Shown here one piece after another: positions 11,801 to 26,800 of a stretch of DNA of 64,000 nt (position 1 is its first letter; every line of letters begins with the position of its first letter). Made by a program: the position numbers and the translations under genes. The notes under the pieces are model-generated. The model searched no databases. It was not told where the DNA came from and saw only the letters and a list, made by a program, of their open reading frames with translations. The DNA is from Ailurus styani (taxonomy: Eukaryota; Chordata; Mammalia; Carnivora; Ailuridae): assembly GCA_002007465.1 (NCBI GenBank), contig LNAC01000277.1, positions 1,886,989-1,950,988 of the forward strand. The letters run 5' to 3'.

Positions 11801-14800
11801 TCCCCATGATCATGGTGATAACAACCAGTTCTTTTGTCTTTTGTTTTAAGCTCTTAAGACAGATGTTACTACTCACTTCACATCTTCAGGGTGATTTTAC
11901 AAGGAGAAAATCATTTTACTAAAAGATGAGGAAAATCTTGTGATGTATTTGAACTTTATTCTTTTACTTTGAAAATATTATCCTCATCACAGTCAGCTAT
12001 ACATTTTGAAAAGTTATCGATTGCTTAGCAGTTTATTATATTGTTAAATGATCATTTAAATGGACTTTTTAAGTGCAGTATAGTAGCTTTATTTTATATA
12101 TCAGTAGTCCTGTAATATGTGTGTCACTCTTTTTTTGCAGAGCGTCACTATTTGATCACCATGAACTAGCAGACTACTTAATTTCAGTGGTAATTATTCC
12201 ATGGACAGCTTTTTATTTTATTACTATTTCCAGTTGAACAATCATAAAAATAAATAATAGAAATTTTCAAATTAAACCATATTTTAATTCGTTGCTTCTC
12301 AACAAAAAAGTTTACAAAAATGTGACACATTTACAAATAGGCTATATTGTGTATGAATACATTCCTGGCCAGACATCATTGCCATGAAGTTGGTCAGAAG
12401 TACCGAAGTGTACTTTTGATACCTGGATCCATGTTTTCAGTGTTGGAGGTTGGTGGGTACATGACAAGGACAGTTCTGTGAACCAGTCCTAGAAAAGAGG
12501 ACTTCACAACTCTGATGACGCTTCCATGTACAAGAAGCTTTGAGGTGGAAGCAGGATAGGTAGCATATGTCATCTCCACCATTCACTGTAAGCTTCTACC
12601 CCAGCTGCCTCGGTGCCACCTTTCAAACAAGGAAAAACTGAGATATTAAAAATACTCCCCAAAGTCTGTTACAAGTGAAAGCACACAATCTTTTTCATTC
12701 TAAGGTACTCAGTTGGCTTTTGAGTTAAATTTTAACAAGTCATTTACACAGATGAATATATGATGTATTTATTTGAGCCCCACCATATCAGCAATGAGTG
12801 TTATTCCATTTGTAGTGTTTACTGTGGGTTTGTTGTCAGTAGCAACTATTGAAATTGTGATATTTACATAGAGGAATCCTGGAAAGATTCATTATATGCC
12901 ATAGTTTTGTCATGCATGGTTTCCAGCAAATGTAGCCATGTCTTTACCTGGCAACCTCACTAACCAACATGAGATTTTCAAAAGGGATGCTGGTGCTCCC
13001 GTTCATCTGTACTTGCTGGATCCTAAAAAAAACAGGGAACTATCCACAGCTGGAGTTAAAGCTATTTTTATTACCTGGTCCAAAAGATAGAATTCTTTCC
13101 ATGAACTTTTTTAAGCCTTGTTTCTGGTCATGTAAAGTATTATAACTGTAACACATCATGATAAATACTGACTTAGTCATTTAAAATATCTGTGATTTTT
13201 AAATACAAATTTTCCCAAATATTTTGCTAAAATTTTACTTTAGGATTCTGAATTCAGTTCAGTTATTTAAGTTCATCTATTTCAGATGAAGTGGACTTTT
13301 TAAAAAAGTGAACAACTTCTTAATGTTTTAAAAATCACATATGCAATAAATTTGGAAGATTTTTGTATCATGGATATTTAAAAATATTTTCTTACATTGA
13401 GAACTAAACTATTGCTATAGGTCAGAGGATTTTATTTTTATGATTTAGGTAGTAACATTGATCTATTGCCAGACATCAATCAAAAGGTTAACATGTGAGG
13501 ATAATTTTTGTTGTTGAAACTGTAAAGGACTGTCTTGATTTCTGAGTTACAACATATGAATTATAGGGAAATTCTAAGTGGTTCTATAGTTAGTCATGTA
13601 CTTGAATGCTAACCATGTTATGGTTACTCTATTTTAATGAATTAACATCATTTTCAGATTGCAGTGTAAGCTAATTTGTTCATAAGCTCTTTGTTGAATA
13701 ACTTTTTTTTTTTTAGGGAGCAGATATTAATCGCACCGATTCAGAAGGACGTTCTCCACTTATATTAGCAACTGCTTCTGCATCTTGGAATATTGTAAAT
13801 TTGCTACTCTCTAAAGGTACTATGAGGGGTCAAGCCAAGCTTTTAGAACTACTATTCAATTTGATACTAAACATTTATTGGCCATTTATTGTGAACCATG
13901 CATTGGGCCAGGTGCTGTGAATACAAAGATAAATAGAAAACTTTCCCTGTCTAGAAGGATTTTCAGTAAGAGCGTGATATTTAAAAAGATAATTTCAGAA
14001 TAATAACAGACAACATTTATAAAGCAAGTATTTTATCACAGACACACTGCTGAACATTTTATCTACATTCTCTCAATGATTGATCCTGTGGTGTAGGTAT
14101 TATAACTGTCCCCATTGTAGGTACTAACCTGATGTGAAGATTACAGAGAAGAGAGCTACTGTCCTTTTTTTTTTTTATCTAATCTCTCCATCTTTATACT
14201 TTATGCTTTAAAAGCTAAGCTATCATATATTAATTAATGTAACAAATCATATAGTTTATATTCCCTCTACCCACACACACTCATACACACAAACACCAAG
14301 GTAAACACATTTTAAATACAGTTTTATCATCTAAATAAATTTTCCTGTAAGTTAATGGTTGACAAACTTTTAAGTAAAAAAACTTTTATTTTCTTAAATT
14401 GAAAATTTACCATAGGTCATGCTTTAAATAAATAAGTAGAAATTATATTGTGTTTCTTTTAGGTGCCCGTGTAGACATAAAAGATCATCTTGGACGTAAT
14501 TTTTTGCATTTGACTGTACAGCAGCCTCATGGATTAAAAAATCTGAGACCTGAGTTTATGCAGGTAATATATGTATATGTGAATTTCCATAAACTGAGTT
14601 GGGTTCAGTGGGGAGTACAGTAATTTTGCTTATTGTGATTTTTATTATTATGAAGGCTGACTCTGGAATTTAAAAATTATTTTAAAATAAAGATGTCATA
14701 TTTGAATATTTACAACACAGTTATGATTATGAAAATGATAATACATTTCATTGGTATAGAATTTTCCAAGTTACAGAGGGTTCCCATATATCCCTATCTA

Positions 14801-17800
14801 TAATGAGTCAGTTTTCCAGTATTCTTTTAACCATATCAGTGGAAAAGTGAGGTGCATGAGTAAATTAGCAATATTTCATCATCAATTAAGAAAAATTATT
14901 CAACGTATTTGACTTGACAGGTTGAAATGTTATCTCCATATTTATATTCACCAGCTCGTACTTACTGAGTGACTACGAGGTGTATCTGAAGTTCATCATA
15001 TTTTTGTAATAAATAGATTTTAATATTGTCAAAGTCTTTAATAAAGAAAAATAGTTTTATTTGAATATTTTAAACAATAAAAATTTATTGATTGGACTAA
15101 GTGCTCTTTGGTATTCACTTTTTATTTAATAGTCATATAAAAACAAAGTAATTCCAATTTCAGCATTTCATCCCTTTTGTCTAATAGAACAAATTAGCAT
15201 TAAGCTCTTAAGTGTTATTTGGGGAAAAAATGTAAAAGGAGGGCTGAAGGGGGTGGCTTGTAGCAAATACACTTAGAAAGCACTCAGCTGAACAGTTAAG
15301 TACATTTCTTAGGATTTCTCAGACCCCTTAACAATGTACGTTTTAGGAAGACGGAGCATGTACCATCATCCATATTTATTTTACTCTAGTACCTTTAAGT
15401 TATTTGTATTTTTGCCCTCAAGGTACACCTATTGATCCTTATTGGGAAATACTGTCCTACAGAATAGTTTGAAAAATACCATATTAGCATGAGAACAGAA
15501 CTATATTTGGAATATTCATTTTTTCCATAGATGCAACATATTAAACAGCTGGTAATGGATGAAGATGATGACGGGTGTACCCCTCTACATTATGCGTGTA
15601 GACATGGGATTCCTGTCTCAGTAAATAACCTACTTGACTTTAATGTGTCCATTCGTTCCAAAAGTAAAGATAAGAAATCACCCTTACATTTTGCAGCCAG
15701 GTAAGGGTCAGTTTATGCAACATATGAGCATGTCTTCTATTTAATATTTGTTTTGAAAACATGAAACCTAATTTTTTCAAGTTACGGGCGAATCAACACC
15801 TGTCAGAGGCTTCTGCAAGACATGAGTGACACGAGGCTTTTGAATGAAGGTGACCTTCATGGAATGACACCTCTCCACCTAGCTGCAAAAAATGGGCATG
15901 ATAAAGTAGTTCAACTTCTTCTGAAAAAAGGTGCATTATTTCTCAGGTAAGGATATGTGATCAGAATATTTAGTCTTTTAATTGGCCATTTTCTGGCTGT
16001 TTTTCTATCTTATTTTTAATTACGATAGCTAACTTTCTTACTAAGTACTTTTATCCATCTTATTTAATCCTCAAAACATATATGGCTTATCAAATATTGA
16101 AAGGGACATCAGTATTATTTCTAACTGACAGATGAAGTTGTCATGATCTATAAAGTTGAAGACTTCATTTGAGGTCACAGAATAAGTGGCTTTGTGCAAA
16201 GTCGTTCTCAACCTTTGAAATACAGTTCTTCATATTTTGCTTCATCATGCTACTATCCTTTTATGCAGATACATATGCACACACACACCCCATAAAAATT
16301 CAGACATTTTCATTCAGTCTGATGGATGATGGACGTGAAAAGCTGCTTTTACATTGCAACACCAGACATAAAGAATTCCTGAATTTCGCTATACTTACAG
16401 GAAGTCTAACACAAGGAACAAAGGCAAAATAAGCATTAAAAAAAGTAGTATAATTAAAAAAATAGTATAATTAAATGACATCTTTGCAAAAAGAAAAGTT
16501 TTATAGAGGTTTGATGAGCTATTTTCTAATTTTACCAGCATGGAAGGAAAGAGCTCATTAGGCTAAGTTCAAAAGCACATTTTTTTTTATCAGAACACCA
16601 GTCATGCAAAGTAGGGTTGCAGGTGCAAAAGGAATGCTCTGCTTGCCTCCAAGGGGCCACCAGACAGTGGACATGCAAAGGGGATCCCAAATGGATCCAG
16701 GCTGGAGACTTGTTGCTTAATGACATAATAACTGAAATGGCAATGTGGACTTTGTACCCTAAAATAATTGCTCACTAGCACTGAAATTATGTCAACGTCT
16801 CTCTTTTTTTTCTATCTCTAATTTGGAAAAATGACAAGTCTTTATTTCTATCTTGAATTTATGTGAGAAAGGACAAACATTTTTTAAAGGGATTAAGAAA
16901 GCATCTTTGAGAACACAAGTGGAATGCTCTCTTCAGACCTGAATGCTTAGAAGAGTAAGGAGCATTAAGCTAAGCATCTTAAGACCAGGTGTTGTAAGAT
17001 GATATTATTGTAATTATCATTAGCAATACCTAGCGACCATAAAGACTAATACTACCATCATGGATTTTTTTTTTTTTAAGATTTTATTTTTAAGTAATCT
17101 CTACAACCACCATGGGGCTTGAATTCACAACCCCAAAATCAGGAGACATGTGCTCTACTGGCTGAGCCAGCCAGGCACCCCCCACCCCCCACCCCATAAT
17201 GGAAAATTTTGATATGATTTTCAATGAAAGAATAAAATAAGATTTAAAATAGTGTGTATAAGTACATTACAGATTTGAAAAAAATATGTACGACACAGAC
17301 ATGCTAACTCTAGTTTTACCCACACCCAGGTGGTTGATAATGTGTTTATGTACTTTTGTATGTTAATCTGCTAGATTAAAAAATGTAAATCACATTCTAG
17401 GAAGGTTATTTAAGACCATTAGGCTTGAAGTTAGCTCATTTGTTAGAAATATGTAATATTGCTAGAATTCAGGCATTTTTTTTGTTGTTGTTATCTGACT
17501 CACTTTTCCAATGAATAGCATCCCTTCCCACGATTCACCTGTGAAGTGAATGCAGTCTTTTCTTAACTCTTTCACAGTGACCACAATGGTTGGACTGCTT
17601 TGCATCATGCTTCCTTAGGCGGGTACACTCAGACCATGAAGGTCATTCTTGACACTAACTTGAAGTGCACAGATCGGCTAGATGATGAAGGGGTATGTAC
17701 TGTGTTCTTCATACCTGCCTGATGTCTTGGTATAGGAGAAACTTCCAAAATTGCAAGAAAGCCACCTTCTTAGTCTCTTTCCTTCCTTGGTGCATTCATA

Positions 17801-20800
17801 CTCTTCCTTGTGTTCTTACTTTGCAGGGGAAGAGAATAAAGAGAAAGCCAATGGGGAGGATGCATGTTTAGAACACCTCTTAAGTCTCACAGACACTCCA
17901 CAGGCCCATGTAGATAGATGAAAAAATTTTCATTGGAATAAGTCAGGGATAAGTTTTCATAAAACTGAGTGTATTGGATTTGAAGGACTTTATTCTGCTA
18001 TGATGTTCTCCCTCTTTTTATGCAGTGTATTGAAATAGATGCATATTCTTTCATGAAATGACAGAGGGTTGTCCCTGCTTTTTAAAATGTATCTATGTGG
18101 CAAAATTAAAGACTTGCAACCTTCTAGTAATCTCTGATTTTTTTTTAATTTCACAAGCCTGTGAAAACCCTAAATCTGGAATTCATTGCTCCTAAGATAA
18201 TAAATCTCTTAGAAGTATTCTGTGTTCACTCCAATATCCTTGCCCTGAAAATTTGTGATTTATCCTTGTAGAATCATCCTACTGCAAAAACAAAAGGTAC
18301 CATTTGAAATTCCATATATACACAAACACAGCACCTCTCCCTTACCACATACCCACACATGATGTTCGAACTATAAACTCATTATGTGAAGCCTGATTCT
18401 GAACACTGGCTTTAATTTTATGTATTTTGGTATTAAATAGTTAAGTTTGTTAATAATTTATTTTAAGCAGTTCAACAATAAAAGCAGAAAAATAGCCAAA
18501 GGATGACCAGCCATTGTTACTGGATTTTCTGTGTTCTATTTTTTCTAAAAGAACACTGCGCTTCACTTTGCTGCAAGGGAAGGCCATGCCAAAGCTGTTG
18601 CACTTCTTCTGAGCTATGATGCTGACATCGTCCTAAACAAGCAGCAGGCCTCCTTTTTGCATGTTGCAATTCACAATAAGAGGAAGGAGGTGGTTCTTAT
18701 GACCATCAGGAACAAAAGGTATGCTATCTTCCTATCCAGTTGTCATTTAGTGTCCTCTGGGCATGCGGGATGATACTCAACCTGAAAGGAAACAGGAAAA
18801 GAGTAAGTTTCAACTGTTAATCAACATTCCTTAAATAGCAGTTGTTTACATAAAATTTTTAATTAACTCTTTGGGTAGCAACAGACAGGTTACTTAACCT
18901 CTCTGGCTTTCGGTTTCCATCTGTAAATTATAGGGGCATAGATCACCTTCATAACACCAACGTAAGATGCATGGGGTTCAGGCATGTGTAGTCTTGTCAT
19001 TGTCTAGTACACTCTGCCCTGATCTACATGAATCTGCCCAACACTCTCTTTCCAACAGAAATGTCAAACCTGGATGTTGGTGAAAATAATCTCCAGGGCA
19101 CATAAATGCTGTTACTAGGGCCATCTATTGGAATTTCCCTTAACACATGATCTTTTGTAGTTGTGGACTTTTAAACCATATTCTAAGTAGAGTTTTAATG
19201 ATGAAGTTGGAGGGTAGTTTGTCCTACTTCTTGTCCTTAACCTTTTAAATAATCACAGATATGCTCAAGGGCCCAGTATTACCAGTCATGGACACAGAGA
19301 TGAGACGAACCATGTCCTACTCCAGACAGATCAAGCCTGTGTTTTGATCGCAAGATCCTTCTGTTGATCATTTCTTTGCAACACTAGTTAGAGCAAGTGT
19401 GCATCTGGAAGTTTTCTACTGATGATGCAGATATTCTAGATGGATTTTACTGATAGGGTTAACAGAAGATTTGGGTACTTTTTAGAAGTAGTCTCTTATG
19501 ACATAGATCGGATCTTAGAGGTAAATGTCTCTTCTTTACTTCCTATTGGGGATTTATTTCCTCCTTGTTATCATAAGTATCTTCCTATTCTGTCCAACTG
19601 GATGGTGATGAAGAAAGGGGCAGGCTGTGCAATCCCCTGGCAGAATCCATCCTTTTTAATGTATTTGACACATGTTGTGTTGTAGTTAAATGCAACACAT
19701 GATGTATACATGGATTAAATGTTAAATATCGTGTGTCCAGTACTATGTTGCTATTGTATAAACATGGCTGTGAATATCTCTCCCCAACATGACCAGGATG
19801 ATTTCAGGATGGAAAGAAGATAAAAGCTTACCTTTAGAAGGCATTTAGAGAAAGAGAACAGTGACTGTAACAGCCATCCTGGAATTTGTCCACATTTCTA
19901 GTTTCCATTAATGGACAAAATCCTATTAATGGATTGATCTTGATTCACATATTGGTTCTGCTGGAACAAATTCAGGTTTCTTCTAAAGATATAATCTTTA
20001 ATTTCAGCTGGTAGCTTTGCTGTGTTGACCAGAAACATTAAGACTTGTGTTTGTTTTATTATTCTCACCACTGTTTTTTTTGTTTTGTTTTTTGTTTTGT
20101 TTTTTTTTTTTTTTACAGATGGGAAGAATGCCTGAAGGTTTTTAGTCATTATTCTCCAAGCAATAAATGTCCAGTCATGGAAATGGTAGAATACCTCCCT
20201 GAATGCATGAAAGTAAGCTCTCTAGAGAGAACTGCTTCTGGGTATATGCTTGGCATATAATATAACATGAGGATTTATTGTTGTAATCACAACGTAAATA
20301 ATAGTAATTTTCATTTTTAAAGTAAAGTTTCTCATTTCCCATGGGCTATCAATCAGGGAAGTTAGCCAACAAGTATTTAATAAGGATCTACTTAGATTAA
20401 AGAATGCTGTTAGTTGTTGTGTGGAATATAGGAAAATATAGTCAACAGATTTTTTTATTCAAATAATCGAAGTCTAGAACAGAGACTGCTGATGGTGGCT
20501 GCTGGGTGAATAAATGCTCTAGGTGGTTTTTCTGGGGGCATGCATGTTACTGTCTCGAATCTACAGTAGTTGTTAACTTTTAAAACCAGGATGCCTCCCT
20601 TAAGGATCCAGATGTCTGGCTTCCTGTAAAAATCAGAAGGTCCAGGGCGCCTGGGTGGCTCAGTGGGTTAAAGCCTCTGCTTTCGGCTCAGGTCATGATC
20701 TCAGCGTCCTGGGATCGAGGCCCGCATCGGGCTCTCTGCTCAGCAGGGAGCCTGCTTCCTCCTCTCCCTGTCTCTCTGCCGCCTCTCTGCCTACTTGTAA

Positions 20801-23800
20801 TCTCGCTCTGTGTCAAATAAATAAATAAAATCTTTAAAAAAAAAAAAAAAAAAATCAGAAGGTCTGGTGACTGGGCCTCCTTCTCATGAGGAAGGAACTG
20901 CTGGGCTAGTAGTAGCTGCTTCCTTTAGATGGGGCAAACACTACTCCCACTGCGTACAACTTTTCCTTTTGTATACTCCGTCTAATGCCTACTGTTGGTT
21001 GCCATGTATTGTCATTCTGGTGCAACTGCTCTTGTAGTGGAGAGAGATTTCTCTATATTTGCCTCTACCCAAACTGTGAAGACAGAAGCCAGCCCAGGGA
21101 GAACCAACATTTCAGAAACAGTGGGAAAGAGCTCTTAAGGCTGACACAGTTGATTCATTTACACTACCTGCTTGGCCTCTAAGGACCTCCAAATGTGTGC
21201 TGCTCTGCTGGATTAAACATACACCCAGCATGTGACTGGATCCTACAAGACAAACACTCTTGAATTGTTGAGGATGTGAGTGTTTTATGATAGAGACAGG
21301 AGACCTCCTTGAGAAGGTAGAGGTTTGAAGATTGGGATAGATATAGAATAATCAAAAGAAGAGGAAGGATGTTGAATGTCATTCATAGGGAAAAATATAT
21401 TCAAATACTGGAGGAGGCAGTGAGACATAGTGACAAAAGGGACATAGGGCCCGGTTCAGAGCCTGATGGTCCTGAGATCTAGTCCTGGCTCTCCCTCCTG
21501 CTGTGCTGCTTGATGCAAGTCATTTCACCTCTCTGAGCTTTATTTCTGCTTTCTTTTTTTTTTTTAACGTGTAAAATATTTTACTTATTTAAAGTAAATA
21601 AGACAGACAAAGACAGAGTGAGAGCAGGGGGAGAGGCAAGGGAGAGGGAGAAGACTACTCCCCGTTGAGCAGAGAGCCCAATGACGCAGGGCTGGATCCC
21701 AGGACCCCCGGATTATGACCTGAGCTGAAGGCAGTTGCTTAACTGACTGAGCCACCCAGGCACCTCCATTTTCTGCTTTCTTTACCTCTACAAAAGTGTT
21801 GCTGATACTGATCTTGCAACGTGATTAAAAAAATTAGAGGTAAAATATATGAAGTATTCAGGATGGTGCTTGGCTTGTATTATACACCCTACTATTTTTA
21901 TACTGCCTCTGTGGTTTTTAGTACTATAGCTACTCACACTTACTGTTTTTATCTATTCAGTAAGCACTTGGTATGTGCTAAGTGCTTCAGATGCATTTTT
22001 TTCTTTACCTAATAAGAAATTAGAGCCAGTCCAGTCCATAAATTATCATTTCAGGTACTTAAATTTCATCAAAGGGCACATAAATATTCAATATTGAAAA
22101 TGATCTCAGAATTTCTTACTTAGTAATTCCAGTTGTTGGAATCTGTCTTAATGAATAATCAGAGGTACAGACAGATTTATATACAGTAATGTTTCCTGCA
22201 GGATTATTAATAGTAAAAAGTATATGTTAGAAATAATCACATATGGCAAACATAGGATAGAACTGAAGAAACTATACCAATGTGTTAATTAGAATTACCA
22301 CAATTGTAGGATTATGATTAGTTTTTTCTTTTTTACACTACCATAAATTTTCTAGTTAGTTTCTCTAATTTCCTTGTATTTTAGTATTGTGAATTTTTCC
22401 TTAAACAGCGGAATTTGGGGCGCCTGGGTGGCTCAGTGGGTTAAAGCCGCTGCCTTCGGCTCAGGTCATGATCCCAGGGTCCTGGGATCGAGGCCCACAT
22501 CGGGCTCTCTGCTCAGCAGGAAGCCTGCTTCCTCCTCTCTCTCTGCCTGCCTCTCTGCCTACTTGTGATCTCTCTCTCTGTGTCAATTGAATAAATAAAA
22601 AATCTTTAAAAAAAAAAAAAAAAAAAAAACACAGCGGAATTTGAAGGTCTTTCAGTTTAGCCTCAGGTGACACATTTGAATGATTTACATAATCCCTGCC
22701 TGGTATATCCCCTCCTCCATCCCCCCACCCCCATAGCGTATCTTTATTTTGTCTGTGCTGATGATAATAAAATTCTCAGTCTCAGACCTGCTTCTCTGGT
22801 TCTCCTTTGCACAGCACTACTGACTAGGTTTGTCTTCATTATTATTATTATTATTTTATGATGCCTTTTATGACCCTTAGTATCACTGCTGGGTTACCAA
22901 CAGAGGTTGAATTTTTTTAAGTCCCTCTGGTGCTTGAGACCTCCCAGTGGGGCCTGGGTCCCTGTTACTACCCTGCAGAGTGCTGTCCAGTCCTCCATCC
23001 TTGTGTCTTGCAGGTGGGGTTGAGCAGATGCCCCATGAGTTTTGAGGGACACACTGGTAGGGTTGTCTGGGGCTTTGTATCCAGACTCTATTCCAGGAGG
23101 GCAATCTGGGCAGTATTTTTTTCTCAGGATAATGAACTTGGGCCACCAGAAAGGTACTAACACACAGATTGAGGGTGACTGAAATTGTTTATATTAATAG
23201 GCACCCCATAAAAATATTTGTCCCTACACACCCTAGAGGTGTGGCTCTAATAATCCCTTAAACATTCTCTCCTTTACTTAAGCATCTAGAGGGCCTTCAG
23301 TATTCCTATGTATAACATTTATTCCCTGCTATGCTGTCACGCAGCTCTGAATGAATACTTTGTCAGTGTTGCTCAGCAAGTGAGGTACAGAAACCAACAT
23401 AGTACTCCATGCTTGAGCAATATATCAGATGACACCTAGACCAAGGAAAGACCCCAGTGCTCAGCTATGAGATTACAATTAGAAACAATGAATTATCACT
23501 ATAAGATGCTGAGCAAAGGAATCCTTTATATACTCTCTAGAAGCCCAGGACATCAAATCTTAGGCAAAACTAATGAAATATTTCTTTTCTTTTCTTTTTT
23601 TAAAGATTGTATTTATTTATTTGACACAGAGAGAGAGATTACAAGTAGGCAGAGAGGCAGGTAGAGAGAGAGGAGGAAGCAGGATCCCTGCTGAGCAGAG
23701 AGCCCGATGTGGGCCTTGAACCCAGGACCCTGAGATCATGACCTGAGCCGAAGGCTTAACCCACTGAGCCACCCAGGCGCCCTAATGAAATATTTCTTAC

Positions 23801-26800
23801 TCAAATTTTAGTAAATGTAATTTCATTCTTAATCACATGGTACATTTTCTGAATCACTTGGTATTTCTGAAGCATGCAGTGGTAGTTGAAACACTTTATA
23901 TTTTAAACTTAGTTCCTTAATGACATGGAATATAGCTTATCTTTGAGGCACTAGAAATGGAAGGGAAAGAATATCTTGGGTATAATTTTATTTTTATTTT
24001 TTTAAGATTTTATTTATTTATTTATTTGACAGAGAGAGATCACAAGTAGGCAGAAGCAGGCAGAGAGAGAGGAGGAAGCAGGCTCCCTGCTGAGCAGAGA
24101 GCCTGACTCAGGCCTCTATCCTAGGACCCTGAGATCATGACCTGAGCCGAAGGCAGAGGCTTTAACCCACTGAGCCACCCAGGTGCCCGCTTGCATATAA
24201 TTTTAGAAAGGGAATCAAATCCTATCTCTTATGTAGTCTTCTAATAGCCACTTTTTCTTTCTTAAAGGTCCTTTTAGATTGTTGCATAATACCCTCCACC
24301 AGAGACAAGTCTTGCCAAGACTACCATGTAAGTTTATTTTATCATGATAATTTAAAGTTTATTCTAATTCATTAATGAATATTAAAAACAATGTTACTAG
24401 AGTTCCACAATCTCAGAAGATGGTAATTATTGTCTTCATTCGTCATATTATATCATCTACTTGTGAGAGAATTTTTTCCTCCATTTTCTCCCAATATTTT
24501 GTTTCTAACAGCATTTGGGTTGTTTCTAGTCTTTATATTTTATATTTATAGTATTATATTTTATACTACACTATATATACTATACACTACATATACTATA
24601 ACTAAACTATATACTATATACTATACTATTTATAGTACTATATTTTATACTATTGTATTATATATAGTATTATATATTATATATAATTATATAGTGTATA
24701 TATATAGGATACTATTGTATATGTATATACTATTATATAGTATAAAATATAGTACTATATTTTATAGTACTACTTCAGTAGTACTGCCTGAAGAATGAAG
24801 TTCCAAAGATCTAAGTGATCTTTTGAGAATTCATCTTCTTCCAGGACTATGGGTTACAGAAGTTTAAGTAACAGCCTTCTAGGATATTTTTTTTTTAAAG
24901 GTGTAAAAGATTTTATTTATTTGAGAGAGAGAACATGAGCGCATGAGTGGGGCAGGGAAGGGCAGAGGTTGAGGAAGCAGCAGATTCCCTGCTGAGCAAG
25001 AAGCCCCACCTTGGGGCTCGATCCTGGGGCCCTGAGATGATGACCTGAGTCCAAGGCAGAGGCTTAACCAACTGAGCCACCCGAGTGCCCCTAAGGTATT
25101 TATTTTTTGAAATAACTAATCTACATTTCTTCAGACAAAATGACTCAATTTTATTTGAACTACTTAATTTTCAGCAGAATGATAGCCTTGCATATTTGAT
25201 TTGTCAAGACCTATTTTAGAGGTATAAACTAGACTGTTAATTTTTTCAAAATTTTATCTTCTACAGATTGAGTATAATTTCACGTATCTTCAGTGTCCAT
25301 TAGAATTTACCAAGAAAGTAACACCTGCACAGAATGTTACATATGAGCCTCTTACAACCCTCAATGTAAGTCCAGTGTCTTCATTATCCAGGTAGTTTCT
25401 GCATGGGTTCTATAATGTTTTGGTACAATAGTTCCAGGAAGGGGCCTGGAAAGAATTTAACATTAATAGTTTTAGGTTTCTGTCCTTCATGTGTCCTAAC
25501 CCTTTATTTTTTAGGAAAGAAAGTAGTCATTTTCTATAGTTGCTATAATTTGATCTGCTTTAAAGTTCCACACTCTTGATCACTTTAATCCTAATGGTCA
25601 TGTTAAACCTGCCCCAACCCATACATAATCCAATAAACCATGGATAGTATAGGCTGACAGTCAGTACTTGCTCCCCACCTCAGTCCACCTAAATATAAAC
25701 ACGTATATTTAAGACTTTCCTTTATGAAAAATCATGGGAAAATTCAAGGTTGATATTTTACAGTCATAGCTTCCAAGTCAGCTAACCTCTGGGCTCCATG
25801 GTAAACTCTGACCTTTCAGAACCACTTAGATCCTTCTGGAGGAGTGATCCCAATCTGAAAGCAGGTCCAGCATGCACAGTATAGACCCAAATTGCCCAAG
25901 AGACTTAAGACCAAACCAGCTCTTATTCCAAAGAGTACTTTTATATTTCCAGCAGATGGGACAATAAAAACCATGCCAAGTTGATCCGCTGTAGTCTAAA
26001 TCAAGGGTCTCAACTCAACTACAGAGGAAACAGGTTAATAGGTGGTTTAAAAGGAGATCAGCTATTAGCATCAACAAATTAGTGCCATGTCGGAAGGGCA
26101 GCCCAGCCTTATAAGCACTGGCAACAAATTAACACTGTGTGTAAGCAAAAGAAAACGTATTTGAGGGTTGGATTTCCAAATGTGTTCTAAGGTTTAGGTC
26201 TGTGCTAATAGGTAACCACTGGCCACATGTGACTACTTAAAACTAATTTAAGTAAAGTTAAAAGTTTATTGCGGTAGCCACATTTCAGGTGCTCAGTACA
26301 CTATGTGCCTTGTGGCTCTCTTATTGGACAGCACAAATACAGGACATTTCTATCATTGTAGAAGTTCTATTGGACAGCCCTGGTCTAGACCAATTGGGAA
26401 TTTTCATTCACTTTAAATGTATTAATTTCTCTGCATGGAAGACCGGTACAGAGTATGGTATCAACCTTCACCTAAGTGATATCTAGAAGGCTTAGCGAGT
26501 GCTTGGAGTAGGAAGGATGCAGTCACGTGGACTTTCTGCCCACAAGGCTGGGAGTGGAAACTGACTCTCATACCGGCTTTATGCAAAGCATTTTAGCTCT
26601 GTTGGAGTATGTTATGTTTTGCAGTTGTTACTGTAGTTCAGATTCAATAGCCAAATGACCTAAAAGTAACTATACTACAGCTATACTTAGGAGAATTTTT
26701 GTGTATGTACATGGAGGTTTTTAAATTGTAATTTAAAGAATAGGCCATACCTCTATCAGAGTGTATTGTTTTCACCACCAGAGTGAGAATAGGAGGAAAT

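Larger units (their letters stand above)
15947..18551 (+). other. TRPA1: TRPA1 introns 12 and 13
   Basis: The two introns flank exon 13. Intron 12 (15947-17577) has a possible MIR (16030-16190) and a short CAN-type SINE (17065-17190). Intron 13 (17693-18551) shows nothing recognisable. Confidence 0.65.
18719..20118 (+). other. TRPA1: TRPA1 intron 14
   Basis: A 1.4-kb intron with a MIR remnant (18870-18975) and a poly-T/G tract of about 40 nt (20074-20114) that forms the exon 15 polypyrimidine tract. Confidence 0.7.
20213..24267 (+). other. TRPA1: TRPA1 intron 15, SINE-dense
   Basis: A 4.05-kb intron with five CAN-SINEs in mixed orientation (20643 +, 21557 -, 22418 +, 23586 -, 23991 -) and a MIR. 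The stretch 22870-23300 is GC-richer and unassigned. Confidence 0.8.

Noticed and set aside
12394..12582. Minus-strand frame in intron 8 as a retrocopy
   Set aside because: I tried to match it to known proteins (a serpin-like hinge was considered) and found no convincing similarity.
22461..22673. Arginine/serine-rich frames on either strand at this and other SINE positions
   Set aside because: These are translations of CAN-SINE copies, which repeat at many places in the window.
24430..24798. 122-codon frame
   Set aside because: It encodes only low-complexity I/Y/T residues from the AT-rich block; not a gene.
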